From contig CP021225.1 in NCBI GenBank assembly GCA_003999685.1, positions 620,001 through 684,000 on the forward strand: 64,000 nucleotides of DNA, written 5' to 3'. Both the position numbers and the translations under genes were made by a program. Below, one piece after another: positions 47,627-58,800 of this stretch (position 1 is the first letter of the stretch; each line of letters starts with the position of its first letter). This DNA is from Taiwanofungus camphoratus (taxonomy: Eukaryota; Basidiomycota; Agaricomycetes; Polyporales; Taiwanofungaceae). Under the pieces are notes generated by a model. The model was not told the origin of the DNA, did not search any database, and saw only the letters and a program-made list of their open reading frames with translations.

Positions 47627-49209
47627 CCGGTGAGTTACACATCCCAAAGAATATTACCAGGGGTTCGTAGAACGAGGGAGGTCCCTCTCCTGCTGCTGGA
47701 ACACCGAAGGCTGCTTTCCATTCGTCTCCTTCCTTGATGCGAAGGTTGTTGTATCCCTGATGAAGGTCCATCTTTGTGAAGATCATGGCGTTATTGAGGC
47801 GTTCCAGAAGCTCCGTTACAAGGGGAAGGGGGTATCTGTCCTTGATTGTTCCCTCGTTGAGTTCCCTATAGTCTTGGCATGGTTGGTATCCGCCGTCCTT
47901 CTTATCCACAAAGAAGAACGGGCTTGCGAGTGGTGATTTGGACGGTCGGATGTACCCTTTTTCTATATTCTCTTCGAGGAACTTGTCCAGTTCCGCTCGT
48001 TGATCCTGGTTGAGAGAGTACGTCATCTGCTTGAAGTCCTTAAAATCCGGCTTGAGATTTATCTCGTGGTCGAACTCTGAATGCTGGGGAAGCCTCGCTG
48101 CTTTGGCTTTGTTGAACACCGGGAGGAGGTCGTGGAGGTACTCGGGGACGAGTTCCGTGACCGGTTTCTCCTCTTTCTTGGCATGTTCCTTGATCACGAG
48201 TTCCGTGGACATGGTGAGTCGACCAATGTTGTGCGTGACCTGCCAGATGAGACTGTTTCCGAGACGACGATATGCTTCATCAAGAGGGTACTTCTTTTCC
48301 GTAAGAGGTGCGTCTCGATACGCCGGGTACAAGTTCCGTCCATATGTCATGATTCGATTGTCTCCTTCGATGAACGCTATGACCAGTTCATCGTCGTCGA
48401 TCGTTTCCATCGCCTGATCCAATGTGATACCGTTGACCGATTCTTCTACTAGGGGTGCGACTGGGGTGTTGTGGTGTGCTGTCTGCCTAGACATGTCTGT
48501 CGTCGGTAAGACAGGAGACATGGTGTCGATCACCTCGAAGTCTTCTTCGTCTTCTACCTCCTCAATGGTGGGCTGCCATTGTTGCTTGAGGTGTTTGTCT
48601 CGTTCGGCGAGGAATGCCGCTACCTGTGGACAAGGGGGTGCTGACCAGTCTACCTCACAGTCTAGCACGAGATCCAGGGCTTCTTCCTGTTCTCGTTCGG
48701 CTAGTTTCTTCAGCTCCAGTCGCGCTACTTATTGCACAATGATCCCTTTCTTCCACTCTCGAGACTCTTGTAGGGTCATGCGGTGCTTCAGTTCCACACG
48801 ACCCCCCTTCCAGTCAATACTGGGGTTCTTGAGTTTGAGCCATGTATGTCCGAAGATGATGTCCTCATTCCCTATACTGGCCACGTATGCTTTGACAAAT
48901 CGGGGCTCGTTCCCAATTTTGTACGACAGCAAGGCTCGCTTGTGGATGAGCACTTGCTTGTTGGCAGTGCCGTCCACGTTGAACACCGGTATAGGACGTG
49001 GTAGCACCTCTGTCCATAACTTGTGTTCCTTAACAAATCGTGGATGCACGAATATTCCTGATGCGCCACTATCGATGAAGGCGCGGGCTTCGACGGCTTT
49101 TCGTCCCACAGTAATCGGAATGTGAAGAGCTCTGTCATTCCGGACTACAAGTACAACATGGGACAGTGAAATGGATACGGGCAGTGGTTGCATCGGCTCA
49201 CCCTGCCCC
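47627..49209 (-). pseudogene. pol of copy A1, 5' part: protease and reverse transcriptase
   Basis: Follows gag by a -1 shift at the same GATTTTTAAAGGGG site as copy A2. The aspartic protease shows ARAFIDSGASGIFVHPRFV. A stop at 48,729-48,731 (KKGIIVQ-TAA; CGA in A2, changed at both CpG bases) cuts the frame. The RT part reads TELVPEYLHDLLPVFNKAKA, SPLASPFFFVDKKDGGYQPC, QDYRELNEGTIKDRYPLPLV, IFTKMDLHQGYNNLRI and FFGMCNSPV, where it meets LTR B2. The YxDD box and RNase H are absent, in the deleted piece. Confidence 0.88.
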
Positions 49210-49210
49210 T

Positions 49211-50572
49211 TTAAAAATCCTCCATTCCTAACTCCTCGAACATCGCCCTCTTCTCGTCTGATGAGAGTGTTTTGATGTATGAGTGGAAATCCATGGGGGA
49301 TCGCGCCTCAGGTTCCTTCGAGGTATTCCTTTGGCCTAACTTGGCCATCTTCTTCGGACACTTGCGCACCGCGTGTCCCCCCCTGTGGCAGTAGAAACAG
49401 AGACGGTTGTCCATGTGGTATTTCCTTTCTTTCTCGCTAAGACTGCATCCGTCCTCCCATTTCTTGATGAACGGTGTGGGACGTGGGGTAACGAGTGCGT
49501 CCACCTCCATGGGTTCGCCATAGTCAATGTCGGGGGTGGCGGAGAGGGTTTGGTCGATCTCTCTGTAGATGGCATCGAGGTGAAGAACATCGGCGTACCA
49601 TTTCTCCATGGAGTTGGGTCGTTCCGTATTGGTGCGGCCCGCGAGTGTCGTGTAGATCTGGCGGTCCAGACCTTTGATGAAGATCACCCTCAGCGTGGGG
49701 TAATCATTCTCGGTGTGTTGGCCTTGGAGGCTCGTGAAGGCATCCTTTAACTTGGCCTTCTCTGCCAGGAGTCGGAACCTTTCCACGTACATCTTTATAC
49801 TGACCCTGGTCTTCTTGTTTAGTTGCTTGACCGGCAACTCCATTAGCACCTGATGAGCCCTTTGGACTCCTTCGTGCTCGGGGAACACGAGTCGCAAGCT
49901 CGCCTTGAATACGTCCCAGCTAGCGTAGGGAGCGTGCCCTCCTGTGGCCCGTTCGTAAAACATATCGCGCCAGATACGTGTGTCCTGCCCTCCTTTCATG
50001 AGAGCGACTGTGTAAGCGATCTTTGCATCATCGCTTAGCCCCTGGTTGTTGGTGGCAGTGAGGTAGTGCTCCACCCGCTGGAGGAAACGCTCCAGATCTT
50101 CTCCTTGCCCGGTGAACGGCTCCGGTGCAGGAATGTCGAGCTTGAGGGGTCAACTCCCCTGTTGCTGTTGCGCCAAAAGGTGCGTTATGAGCGCTTCGAG
50201 CTCCGCCCTGGTCATTGTTGCGATAGTAGCCATCGTGGTGGGGGTGGTAGGTGTTACGGGGGTGGAAGGAAGTGATGGGAAGGTGGGAGTAGTCGGGGTG
50301 GCTATCAACGGTGTTGACGGTATCAACACGGGAAAGAAACCAGCTGGATCCCTTCCGTCTGGCAGAGGGTTGCGTCTGAAATAGGAGGCTAATTTCTCCT
50401 GTGCTCATCGATCTGAAATTGTCCTTGCCCACACGAGTGGGGAGTTCGGGTAGATCAGATCAAGGTTCTGGTCAATGAAAGTCCAACGAAGACGATCGTA
50501 CAGAAGCGGCGTGTCGTTTGGTTGAGTCGGCAATCTCCAAGCGGTGGGGTTGACTGTCTTGATGGTAGACAT
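49211..50572 (-). pseudogene. gag of copy A1
   Basis: 454 codons including the stop, exactly the length of gag in copy A2, from an intact ATG at 50,572 (MSTIKTVNPTAWRLPTQPND). A single nonsense codon at 50,152-50,150 (AGT-TGA-CCC; A2 has CGA) breaks it at about codon 141. The capsid region is RFLQRVEHYLTATNNQGLSD-like, and one zinc knuckle CFYCHRGGHAVRKC lies near the end. The reading frame is otherwise uninterrupted. Confidence 0.9.
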
Positions 50573-50641
50573 GGTGTCTAACGGTTAGCCCTACTAGATA
50601 AGACTAGGGGCGACTTAGCGTAAGCTGGTATCAACGACCGG

Positions 50642-52408
50642 TGATACGACCTAGGGGACCCTGGTACCTAGGGAGTGCTCCGCAACGTGGCTGTGGGGTA
50701 GTGTGATAACTGTGAGGATATGAGGGTAGGAGCTACAACCTGTACGATACCGGGAAACCTGTATGTCTTGTTTTTGTAAGTGGGGGAGTAAGGGGTCAAG
50801 GGTCCTGCACAACAGGATCTTGTTCCTAAGTGCTATACAATCCCTAAGGCCTTGCGAGGCCCTCCGAAGTACACGAAGTCCTTCAAGATTCTGCGAAGTC
50901 CTTCGAAGTTTTAGCTAAATCGCGCGAGCTGACTTTGTAGGCTGTATAGAGTTAGGGAGCAATAAGCCAATGGACTATAATTTCTACTAAGCGGCAGAGG
51001 GTACAAGACTGCTGCGAAGTCCTTTTAGCTAGAGTTAGCTAAAGGGTGTAAGGCTTAGAGGTTTGTTAGAGCGAGGTGGGCGAGGTTTGGCTAGCGTAGG
51101 AGACTTGTAGGAGAGGTCGGATGGTTCGGAGAGCTAATACTTGGAATAGGGATGAGGGAACGAGGTTGCTGGAAGCTCTGAAGTGTCTGGTGACGTCGAG
51201 GTGTGGGTCGGAGAGTTCGAGGGCGTAGAGAGATGTACTATAGCCTGTAATGAAGGCTATGGGGGAGTCGTAGGGTTATTCGTAGGACATAGGGATGACG
51301 CAACGTGAGCCTAAGGGTATAACTAAGGCGGAGGCCCACCGGATAGGTGCTATAAGAGGTGCTGAAGGGCATGAAGTCACGGCGACTTCGTAGATCGTAG
51401 TGCGTAGTTCGGGAAGTGTAGACGTGGTTCGTAGATATATCGCGAGCGTAGACGTAGTTCAAAGGTACTGAAACGGAACTGGGGTGGAGACTTAGGGACC
51501 TTAGGACCGTTCCTAAGGTTGTACTCGCGGCGCTTTCCTGAGATCGGAGCTACAGGGGAACTAGTATTCCAACGAGAGAAGCGTGCACTGAGGGGTCTCT
51601 GTCGTACATAGTAAACTACCTCTGACTAAATAGGGGAGCGTGAGGTGAACTATTCTTGCGCAAAGTGATCCTTACGAGTCCGAAATGTGTACTAAAGCGC
51701 ATGGACTCCGAAGTGAACACGAGGAGGATAGGAACTAATTAGGAACTGAAACAGGGGAACTACATATGGTAGAAAGGTGACCAAGTTCATTCACGAGGGC
51801 GGGATGACTATCCGAGAGCAGCCATGCGCCGTGATCACCTATCTTAGTGGGCTAAGAGCGCACAAAGTTCTTAGCAGCGGGACTTGGCCTAATCGGGGCA
51901 GGAGGTGTCCTAACTGGGTGGAGGGTCATATGGGTACGCCCTAGGATGACCTTATGGCATAGGATCGAGACCCATGGGGGTGCACAAGGCTTCCTAAGTC
52001 CAACTTCCGGAACTTCGGACCGTTTCGGAGCCTATCAGAGGTAGCTGCAATCACAAGAGCTAGGAGAGACTTAGCTAAGACTTCTTAGCTAAGCCCGGGA
52101 TGAGTGACGTAGTAGATAGGACCTAGATCCAATGGAACAGCATGGGAGGGCCGGCAGTGTCCAATAGTGGACTTAGCAGGAGTTAGGGACTTCGCGTCTA
52201 GCATTCGAAATCTCGTAGCACCTCGTGTGACTTCGCAAGACTTCGTAGGGTGTTAGGAGGGTTTAGGAAGGAGAGGGGGCGTTAGGAATATTATAGGAAC
52301 CTATCCCTCCTGTCGTAGGCTGTAGGAGAGTCTTAGAGTGGTCGGTTGGGGGATCAGAAAGCTCCTAATAATCGCGATTCGGGGCCCAGGAGGCTATGGG
52401 ACTCATCA
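50642..52408 (-). mobile_element. LTR of Gypsy family B (B3, 1,767 bp)
   Basis: Element orientation minus. It carries the roughly 90-bp segment shared with B4 (51,125-51,215) and a further 66-bp segment near 50,945-51,010 found in no other copy here. The left flank CCGG lies in the 5' LTR of copy A1; the right flank CCGC lies in a different sequence (the spliced fragment at 52,409-52,809), so the two flanks do not come from one insertion. Confidence 0.88.
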
Positions 52409-52809
52409 CCGCCTCCACACGAAGTCGTTCGGTCGCGCGGGCGAGTTTGTGCTGTGCGTCTCGCTCTTGAAGCATAGCAGCGAACTGAGGAAAGCCGGTG
52501 CGGGCCCACGAGATCCACGACGAGTCCGCGAGAGGGAGGATCGCCGTCAAACCTTCGACGATGGCGGCCTCTAAGGTAGGATCGGCGGGAGCATTCGAAG
52601 CCTGGGACAGGACCCACCAGTTACCCTATAACGCAGTGAAGACGATGTAACGAGCGATCGAGGAGGGTACGTACCACACAACGTCCTAAGTTCCTCGCCC
52701 ACCGCAGATAATCTTCGGCCTCCGCTACGCCCTCCGGACGAGAATCGAGGAGCGCCAGGACATCGCTGTGAGCTAGGCCAACACCATCAGAGTCCATATC
52801 GTCGAACAT
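52409..52809 (-). pseudogene. 5' end of an unrecognised spliced gene, cut by LTR B3
   Basis: Starts MFDDMDSDGVGLAHSDVLAL at 52,809. An intron (52,674-52,626, GTACGT..ATAG) keeps the frame into GNWWVLSQASNAPADPTLEA, then GLTAILPLADSSWISWAR and ERDAQHKLARATERLRVEA, where the LTR begins. Clean splicing and codon use say gene rather than noise. No family is recognised; the last part looks helical. It may be a host gene or an extra gene of a retroelement. Its 3' part is missing from the window. Confidence 0.5.
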
Positions 52810-52976
52810 GATGGGGAAGGGAAAGGCAAAAGGGGAGGAGGAGAAAAAGATAAGAGGCACCCACGATTAGCTTCTATCAGGATATCGCCCGCTTCGCAGA
52901 TCGGATGCGATAGGCTACAAGTTCCCACGGTCGCGCACACTGACTGAGGACAGTCAGGATTTCAATAGGGAGGAGG
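52810..52976. other. upstream region of the cut gene, next to LTR B4
   Basis: 167 bp with a pyrimidine-rich stretch just before the ATG at 52,809 (minus strand CTTTTTCTCCTCCTCCCC), as in fungal promoters. No further feature. Confidence 0.4.
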
Positions 52977-54675
52977 TGATGAGTCCCGTAGCCTCCTGGG
53001 CCCCGAATCGCAATTTTAGGAGCTTTCTGATCCCCCAACCGACCACTCTAAGACTCTCCTACAGCCTACGACAGGAGGGATAGGTTCCTATAATATTCCT
53101 AACGCCCCCTCTCCTTCCTAAACCCTCCTAACACCCTACGAAGTCTTGCGAAGTCACACGAGGTGCTACGAGATTTCGAATGCTAGACGCGAAGTCCCTA
53201 ACTCCTGCTAAGTCCACTATTGGACACTGCCGGCCCTCCCATGCTGTTCCATTGGATCTAGGTCCTATCTACTACGTCACTCATCCCGGGCTTAGCTAAG
53301 AAGTCTTAGCTAAGTCTCTCCTAGCTCTTGTGATTGCAGCTACCTCTGATAGGCTCCGAAACGGTCCGAAGTTCCGGAAGTTGGACTTAGGAAGCCTTGT
53401 GCACCCCCATGGGTCTCGATCCTATGCCATAAGGTCATCCTAGGGCGTACCCATATGACCCTCCACCCAGTTAGGACACCTCCTGCCCCGATTAGGCCAA
53501 GTCCCGCTGCTAAGAACTTCGTGCGCTCTTAGCCCACTAAGATAGGTGATCACGGCACATGGCTGCTCTCAGATAGTCATCCCGCCCTCGTGAATGAACT
53601 TGGTCACCTTTCTACCGTTCGTAGTTCCCCTGTTTCAGTTTCTAATTAGTTCCTATCCTCCTCGTGTTCACTTCGGAGTCCATGCGCTTTAGTACACATT
53701 TCGGACTTGTAAGGATCGCTTCACGCAAGATTAGTTCACCTCACGTTCCCCTATTTAGTCAGAGGTAGTTTACTATGTAAGAGAGAGACCCCTCAGTGCA
53801 CGCTTCTCTCTTTGGAATACCAGTTCCCCTGTAGCTCCGATCTCAGGAAAGCACCGCGAGTACAACCTTAGGAACGGTCCTAAGGTCCCTAAGTCTCCAC
53901 CCCAGCTTCGTTTCAGTACCTTTGAACTACGTCTACGCTCGCGATATATCTACGAACCACATCTACACTTCCCGAACTACGCACTACGATCCACGAAGTC
54001 GCCGTGACTTTGCACCTTTCGGCACCTCATATAGCATCTACCCGGTGGGCCTCCGCCTTAGTTATACCCTTAGGCTCACGTTGTGTCATCCCTACGTCCT
54101 ACGAATAGCCCCTACGACTCTCCCATAGCCTTAGTTTCAGGCTATAGTACATCTCTCTACGCCCTCGAACTCTCCGACCCACACCTCGAAGTCACCAGAC
54201 ACTTCAGAGCTTCCAGCAACCTCGTTCCCTCATCCCTATTCCAAGTATTAGCTCTCCGAACCATCCGACCTCTCCTACAAGTCTCCTACGCTAGCCAAAC
54301 CTCGCCCACCTCGCTCTAACAAACCTCTAAGCCTTACGCCCTTTAGCTAACTCTCGCTAAAAGGACTTCGCAGCACCTACGGAGTCAGCTCGTGCGATTT
54401 AGCTAAAACTTCGAAGGACTTCGCAGAATCTCGAAGAACTTCGCGTACTTCGGAGGGCCTCGCAAGGCCTTAGGGATAGTATAGCACTTAGGAACAAGAT
54501 CCTGTTGTGCAGGACCCTTGACCCCTTACTCCCCTACTTACAAAAACAAGACATACAGGTTTCCCGGTATCACACAGGTTGTAGCTCCTACCCTCACACC
54601 CTCACAGTTATCACACTACCCCACAGCCACGTTATGGAGCACTCCCTAGGTACCAGGGTCCCCTAGGTCGTATCA
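52977..54675 (+). repeat. 5' LTR of the family B element (B4, 1,699 bp)
   Basis: TGATGAGTCCCG to GTCGTATCA. It contains the extra 90-bp segment (54,165-54,255) also present in B3. It is in inverted orientation to B3, 568 bp away. The left flank is GAGG, unlike the GC-only flanks of the other copies. Confidence 0.9.
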
Positions 54676-54679
54676 TTTC

Positions 54680-54697
54680 TGGAGCCCACCGCGAGGG
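54680..54697 (+). other. candidate primer-binding site of family B
   Basis: TGGAGCCCACCGCGAGGG begins four bases after the 5' LTR. TGG at its start would pair with a tRNA CCA end. The matching tRNA was not identified. Confidence 0.5.
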
Positions 54698-54715
54698 GGA
54701 GCAGTCAAGATTTCA

Positions 54716-55033
54716 TTGCCTTCAGATCATCCTACGTCTAACCAGTCCTCTCCGAGAAACAGCGATCAGTTACTATCCGAGTTCTTTCAGGTCGGCTATC
54801 GTTACTACACTCAAGCAGGCCTTCCACGAAGCACCTCTTCGCGAACACCTACGACTATCCCCTCCGATATCATTTCTACACTCGAATCTTCCGAATCGAC
54901 CCCCGACTTCGAGGCTCTTTTCGAAGTGTCTCTAGACACGCTTACCACGTCCAAAGACTCACCAATTGAGGACTTCGAACCTCAGTCCATGTCCCCTGAG
55001 CTTCCTAACACCTCCGAAGAAAGCGGTCCTTCT
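54716..55033 (+). pseudogene. gag remnant of family B, N-terminal part
   Basis: Open frame rich in S, T, P and E (NSDQLLSEFFQVGYRYYTQA; STLESSESTPDFEALFEVSL; MSPELPNTSEESGPS). The frame is cut by the family C LTR and resumes after it at 55,604 (LGQDFLQTLSQDSELEREQV) until TAG at 55,694. There is no ATG at the start and no capsid domain. Confidence 0.55.
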
Positions 55034-55603
55034 TGTTACAAGGCGGTAATGGTGTGAACTTACATTTTATTTCTCTTCACTATACCGGACTAGCGGGTCG
55101 TGTACACTTACAATTATCACCATTATTCCTGACGGGCTGACCGTCACCCGCTTAGTTATGGACTGTTCCTCAGAAGGGACCACTTGGGCCTCTGACTTAT
55201 GGACGCTTAGATACTGGAACCCGTGGGAGTGAGGGCTGGCTTGCCCTAAACCCACCATAGTACTTAAGGGGTTGGCTCACTGCGGAGCACCCCAATCTTG
55301 TCCTCCTTAGTTACACTGTGTACTTTGGTGCCGTCGTTACCATTTGTACTTTACGACTGGGCTTAGGCCCCTATACCTTTGTCTATTCAACGGGTCGCCT
55401 TAGACCATCTATATCCTTGTGACTACACTAGGACTTAGGCTGTGACTTAGCCCGCAACTCTCTCGAGACCGTTGGGCTAGCGGTTGAAGACTTAGACGTG
55501 TACTCGTCGTCAGCCAGGCTGACTCCTCGTTTACACTTTACGCCTGACTACTCAACGACCCCCCGTCACGGTAGTCACCTACGGGCGTAGACCCCCTGTA
55601 ACA
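55034..55603 (+). mobile_element. solo LTR of a third family (C, 570 bp)
   Basis: Starts TGTTACA and ends TGTAACA, a perfect 7-bp inverted terminus of the TG..CA type, and resembles neither A nor B. It interrupts a gag-like frame that continues directly on the other side (GPS ... LGQ). No target duplication is seen (CTTCT left, TTAGG right). Orientation is not certain. Confidence 0.65.
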
Positions 55604-55806
55604 TTAGGACAAGATTTCCTACAAACTCTATCTCAGGATAGCGAATTAGAACGCGAACAAGTGGAAGAAACCGGACCCTCACCAACGTCCCCATAGGAAG
55701 GATTGGGTAAGACCAGTGTCCCCATTGGAAGGGACTGGCAGGAGGATCACTTGACTACAAGTGCGTACCATCAGTGTTGAGTTGAAGGATAAGAAACACC
55801 GGAAAG

Positions 55807-58800
55807 ATGGAGAAGTTCCTGGTGATAGTCCGGAGAGCTATCACCTGGCGAAGAAAATTGAAGGAAGGAAGGGAGGAAGACCACATACCCCGACCAGAAA
55901 CAACAGAAAAAGCAGCCCTAGGGATCCCCTGGGATGGACCGCTTACCCCAAGCGACAACGACCTCAGACTTTCTCAGCCCTCCACTGAAGCCCTCGAACA
56001 GGGGCAGAGAGGCCCAGGCTCCAGGCAAGGACACCGACACAACCACCCCAATACAGCTCTGACACCTCATCACTGGAAGAAGAGGAGCTGCTACCGATGC
56101 AGGAAGCCAGGACACTTGGTCAAGGCGTGCCCGGAGCCCAGGAAAATCAGAAAGGAAGGACACAGAGACATGGCCCTAGGGGAAGCTGACAACGAACACG
56201 ATAGTCCACACAAAAGCGAACCCAGACTTCCACAACCTTCCAATGATGCCAGGAGAGACAGGGAACTGGAACTGCACCACTCGTCAAACTCAGATGACTT
56301 CACCTTGGAGGAAACCCAGCCATATCCAGTCCCACCAGCAGACTACTGGAGCAGTGAAGAAATGGAGGAATCCTTAGGAACGTCCACCATAGAGTCCATT
56401 GAACAGAAACGGTTCCCTCATTTTGAACACTTCACTGATGCCCCAGAAGGGGAATCAATGGCCGAAGGCACAGGGAAACCTGCGCAAAGAAACTTGGACA
56501 AGCCAAAGACCAGTAAGGACCTGACCATCTCAATGGGGGCCACAATCACAGGATATCGGAAAGGAACCACTCTGTATGTAGAAGGTTATGTCATCGCCGG
56601 GAAAAAGGCCATTGCTGTGAGACCACTAATTGATAGTGGGGCCGATGCCAACCTCATACACCCTGATCTTGTGGAACGGTGGGGACTGTCCACACGACCG
56701 CTACCTCGGAAGGTACGAAGTATGACCATTGATGGGACCCCCAACAGGGGTGGACCAATTACCCATCGAGTTGAAGGGAGCATACGACTTGAAGGGTATG
56801 ACATACCCACAAACTTCTATGTATCGGACATTGGGGACCTCAAAGTAGTGCTGGGCAACCCTTGGTTGATTCAAGTCAACCCGCAGATCGATTGGCCGAA
56901 AGGGACCCTCACGGTTGACCTGGACAGGATTAAGGAATGGCAGGGGTACTATGCTTGGATCATGGACCAGCCTACCACAGACGGCATCCCATTGTGCCGA
57001 GCCTCTGCACACGAGGATGATGACGAGCTAGAAACCATCCTATGTGCTTATACAAGGGGAGAAGGGGTTTTAGGCATGTTCAACGATCAACCGAAACCCC
57101 TATTCGATGAAATGGGCCTGCTGCAGCCACCCAAGAAGCCTCAACCATTGTTAGATCGGAACAGCCATGTAAAGGGCTCAAGACGGTTCATAGCCACCGC
57201 CAGGCAGACAAGCGCACCACTGACACCCCCTGAGGAGGGGCCACAGATTGAAGACCTGGTGCCTGAGTACTTACTCGACTACCGGGACCGCTTTGAAAAG
57301 GCGGCCGCTGCTCGATTCCCTGATTCAAGACCATGGGACCACGCTGTGGAGACAAAGCCTAACTTTGTACCTAGGAAGTGCGGGGTAATTGCATTATCCC
57401 TGGCTGAACAAGCGGAGATGGATAAGTTCCTTGATGAGAACCTGGCGAAAGGATATCTACGGGACTCGAAGTCACCCATGGCCTCCCCAGCATTCTTTGT
57501 GGCAAAAAAGGATGGTACACTCAGGCCCTGTCAGGATTACCGATACCTCAACAACAGCATGGTAAAAGATGCGTACCCACTTCCACTCATTGGAGAGCTC
57601 ATCGACAACCTGCAAAAGGCAACCATATTCATGAAGCTGGACCTCCGGAATGGCTACAACAATGTACGCATCAGGGAGGGCGACCAGTGGAAGGGAGCGT
57701 TCATGGTGAATCACCATGAAACCAAGAAGCTAGTTGAACCAACAGTAATGTTCTTCGGCATGTGCAATGCCCCGGCCACCTTCCAGCGGCTTATGAATGA
57801 TGGGTTTCAAGACATGCTCACGGAAGGATGGTTAGCCATTTACATGGACGACATCCTGATCTACTCCAATGATGCTACCATCCACCGAGAACGGACACGC
57901 CGGGTACTGCAACACTTGCAGGAGATGGACCTTTTTGTAAAACCGGAAAAGTGTGCCTTCGATGTACAAGAAGTTGAGTTTCTGGGAATGACCATCACAC
58001 CGGGCCACATCCATATGGACACTGGCAAGCTGCGGGGCATCGATGAATGGCCCATACCGACCAAAGTCAAGGACGTGGAACGATTCCTGGGCCTCGCCAA
58101 TTACTATCGACGGTTTATACGCGGATTCTCGGACATCGCCCACCCCCTGAATGCACTTAAGAAGAAGGGGGTAGCTTGGAACTGGTCGAACAAGTGCCAG
58201 GCAGCCTTCGAGGCACTTAAACGCCGTTTTTGTGAGGCCCCAGTACTCACCATGCCCGACCCTGAGAAACCGTTTGTAATCGAGGCCGATGCCTCACTGG
58301 TTGCAACAGGTGCAGTACTGCAACAGGAGGGCCCTGATGGGAAACTTCACCCGGTGGCATTCCTTTCAAAATCGCTGAAGGAAGCAGAACGGAACTATCA
58401 GATCTATGATAGAGAACTACTGGCAATCGTACGAGCACTTGAGGAATGGCGTCACCACCTAGAGGGCGCAAAGCACCCGGTCACGGTTATAACAGACCAC
58501 AAGAACCTGACATACTTCAGAGAAGCCCAACGGCTAACATGACGCCAGGCACGATGGCAACTGCTGCTATCGCAGTTCGACTTACTACTGGAGAATCGAA
58601 AGGGTAAACGACTCGTAGTGGCGGACGCCCTATCACGTAGACCAGGACATCCAGGGGGTGAGAGGGACAATGAGGACATTGTCCTCTTACCAGAAACACT
58701 GTTTGCAAAGGCAGTTAATGTCGACCTCATCGAGCACATCCGGCAACACCAGAGTCGTGACAGCATGGTCATCGAGACGATTGACGCTTTAAAATGGGGG

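Larger units (their letters stand above)
37289..50641 (-). mobile_element. Gypsy chromovirus family A, copy A1 (broken, invaded by family B LTRs)
   Basis: Read on the minus strand: a 5' LTR remnant of about 20 bp (50,622-50,641), leader, gag (50,572-49,211), pol (49,209-47,627), a gap filled by a family B LTR carrying the hAT, the rest of pol (41,603-40,071), a small third ORF, a second B LTR (37,994-39,600), polypurine tract and 3' LTR (37,289-37,842). Compared with copy A2, about 850 bp of RT/RNase H sequence (A2 62,794-63,644) is missing where the B LTR sits. Several stop codons, all at sites that are CGA in A2 where A2 can be compared, make it inactive. Confidence 0.9.

Noticed and set aside
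37994-54675. Neighbouring family B LTRs as 5' and 3' ends of complete elements
   Set aside because: B1/B2 and B3/B4 are inverted pairs, and the sequence between B2 and B3 is family A gag-pol; only B4 is followed by a family B interior.
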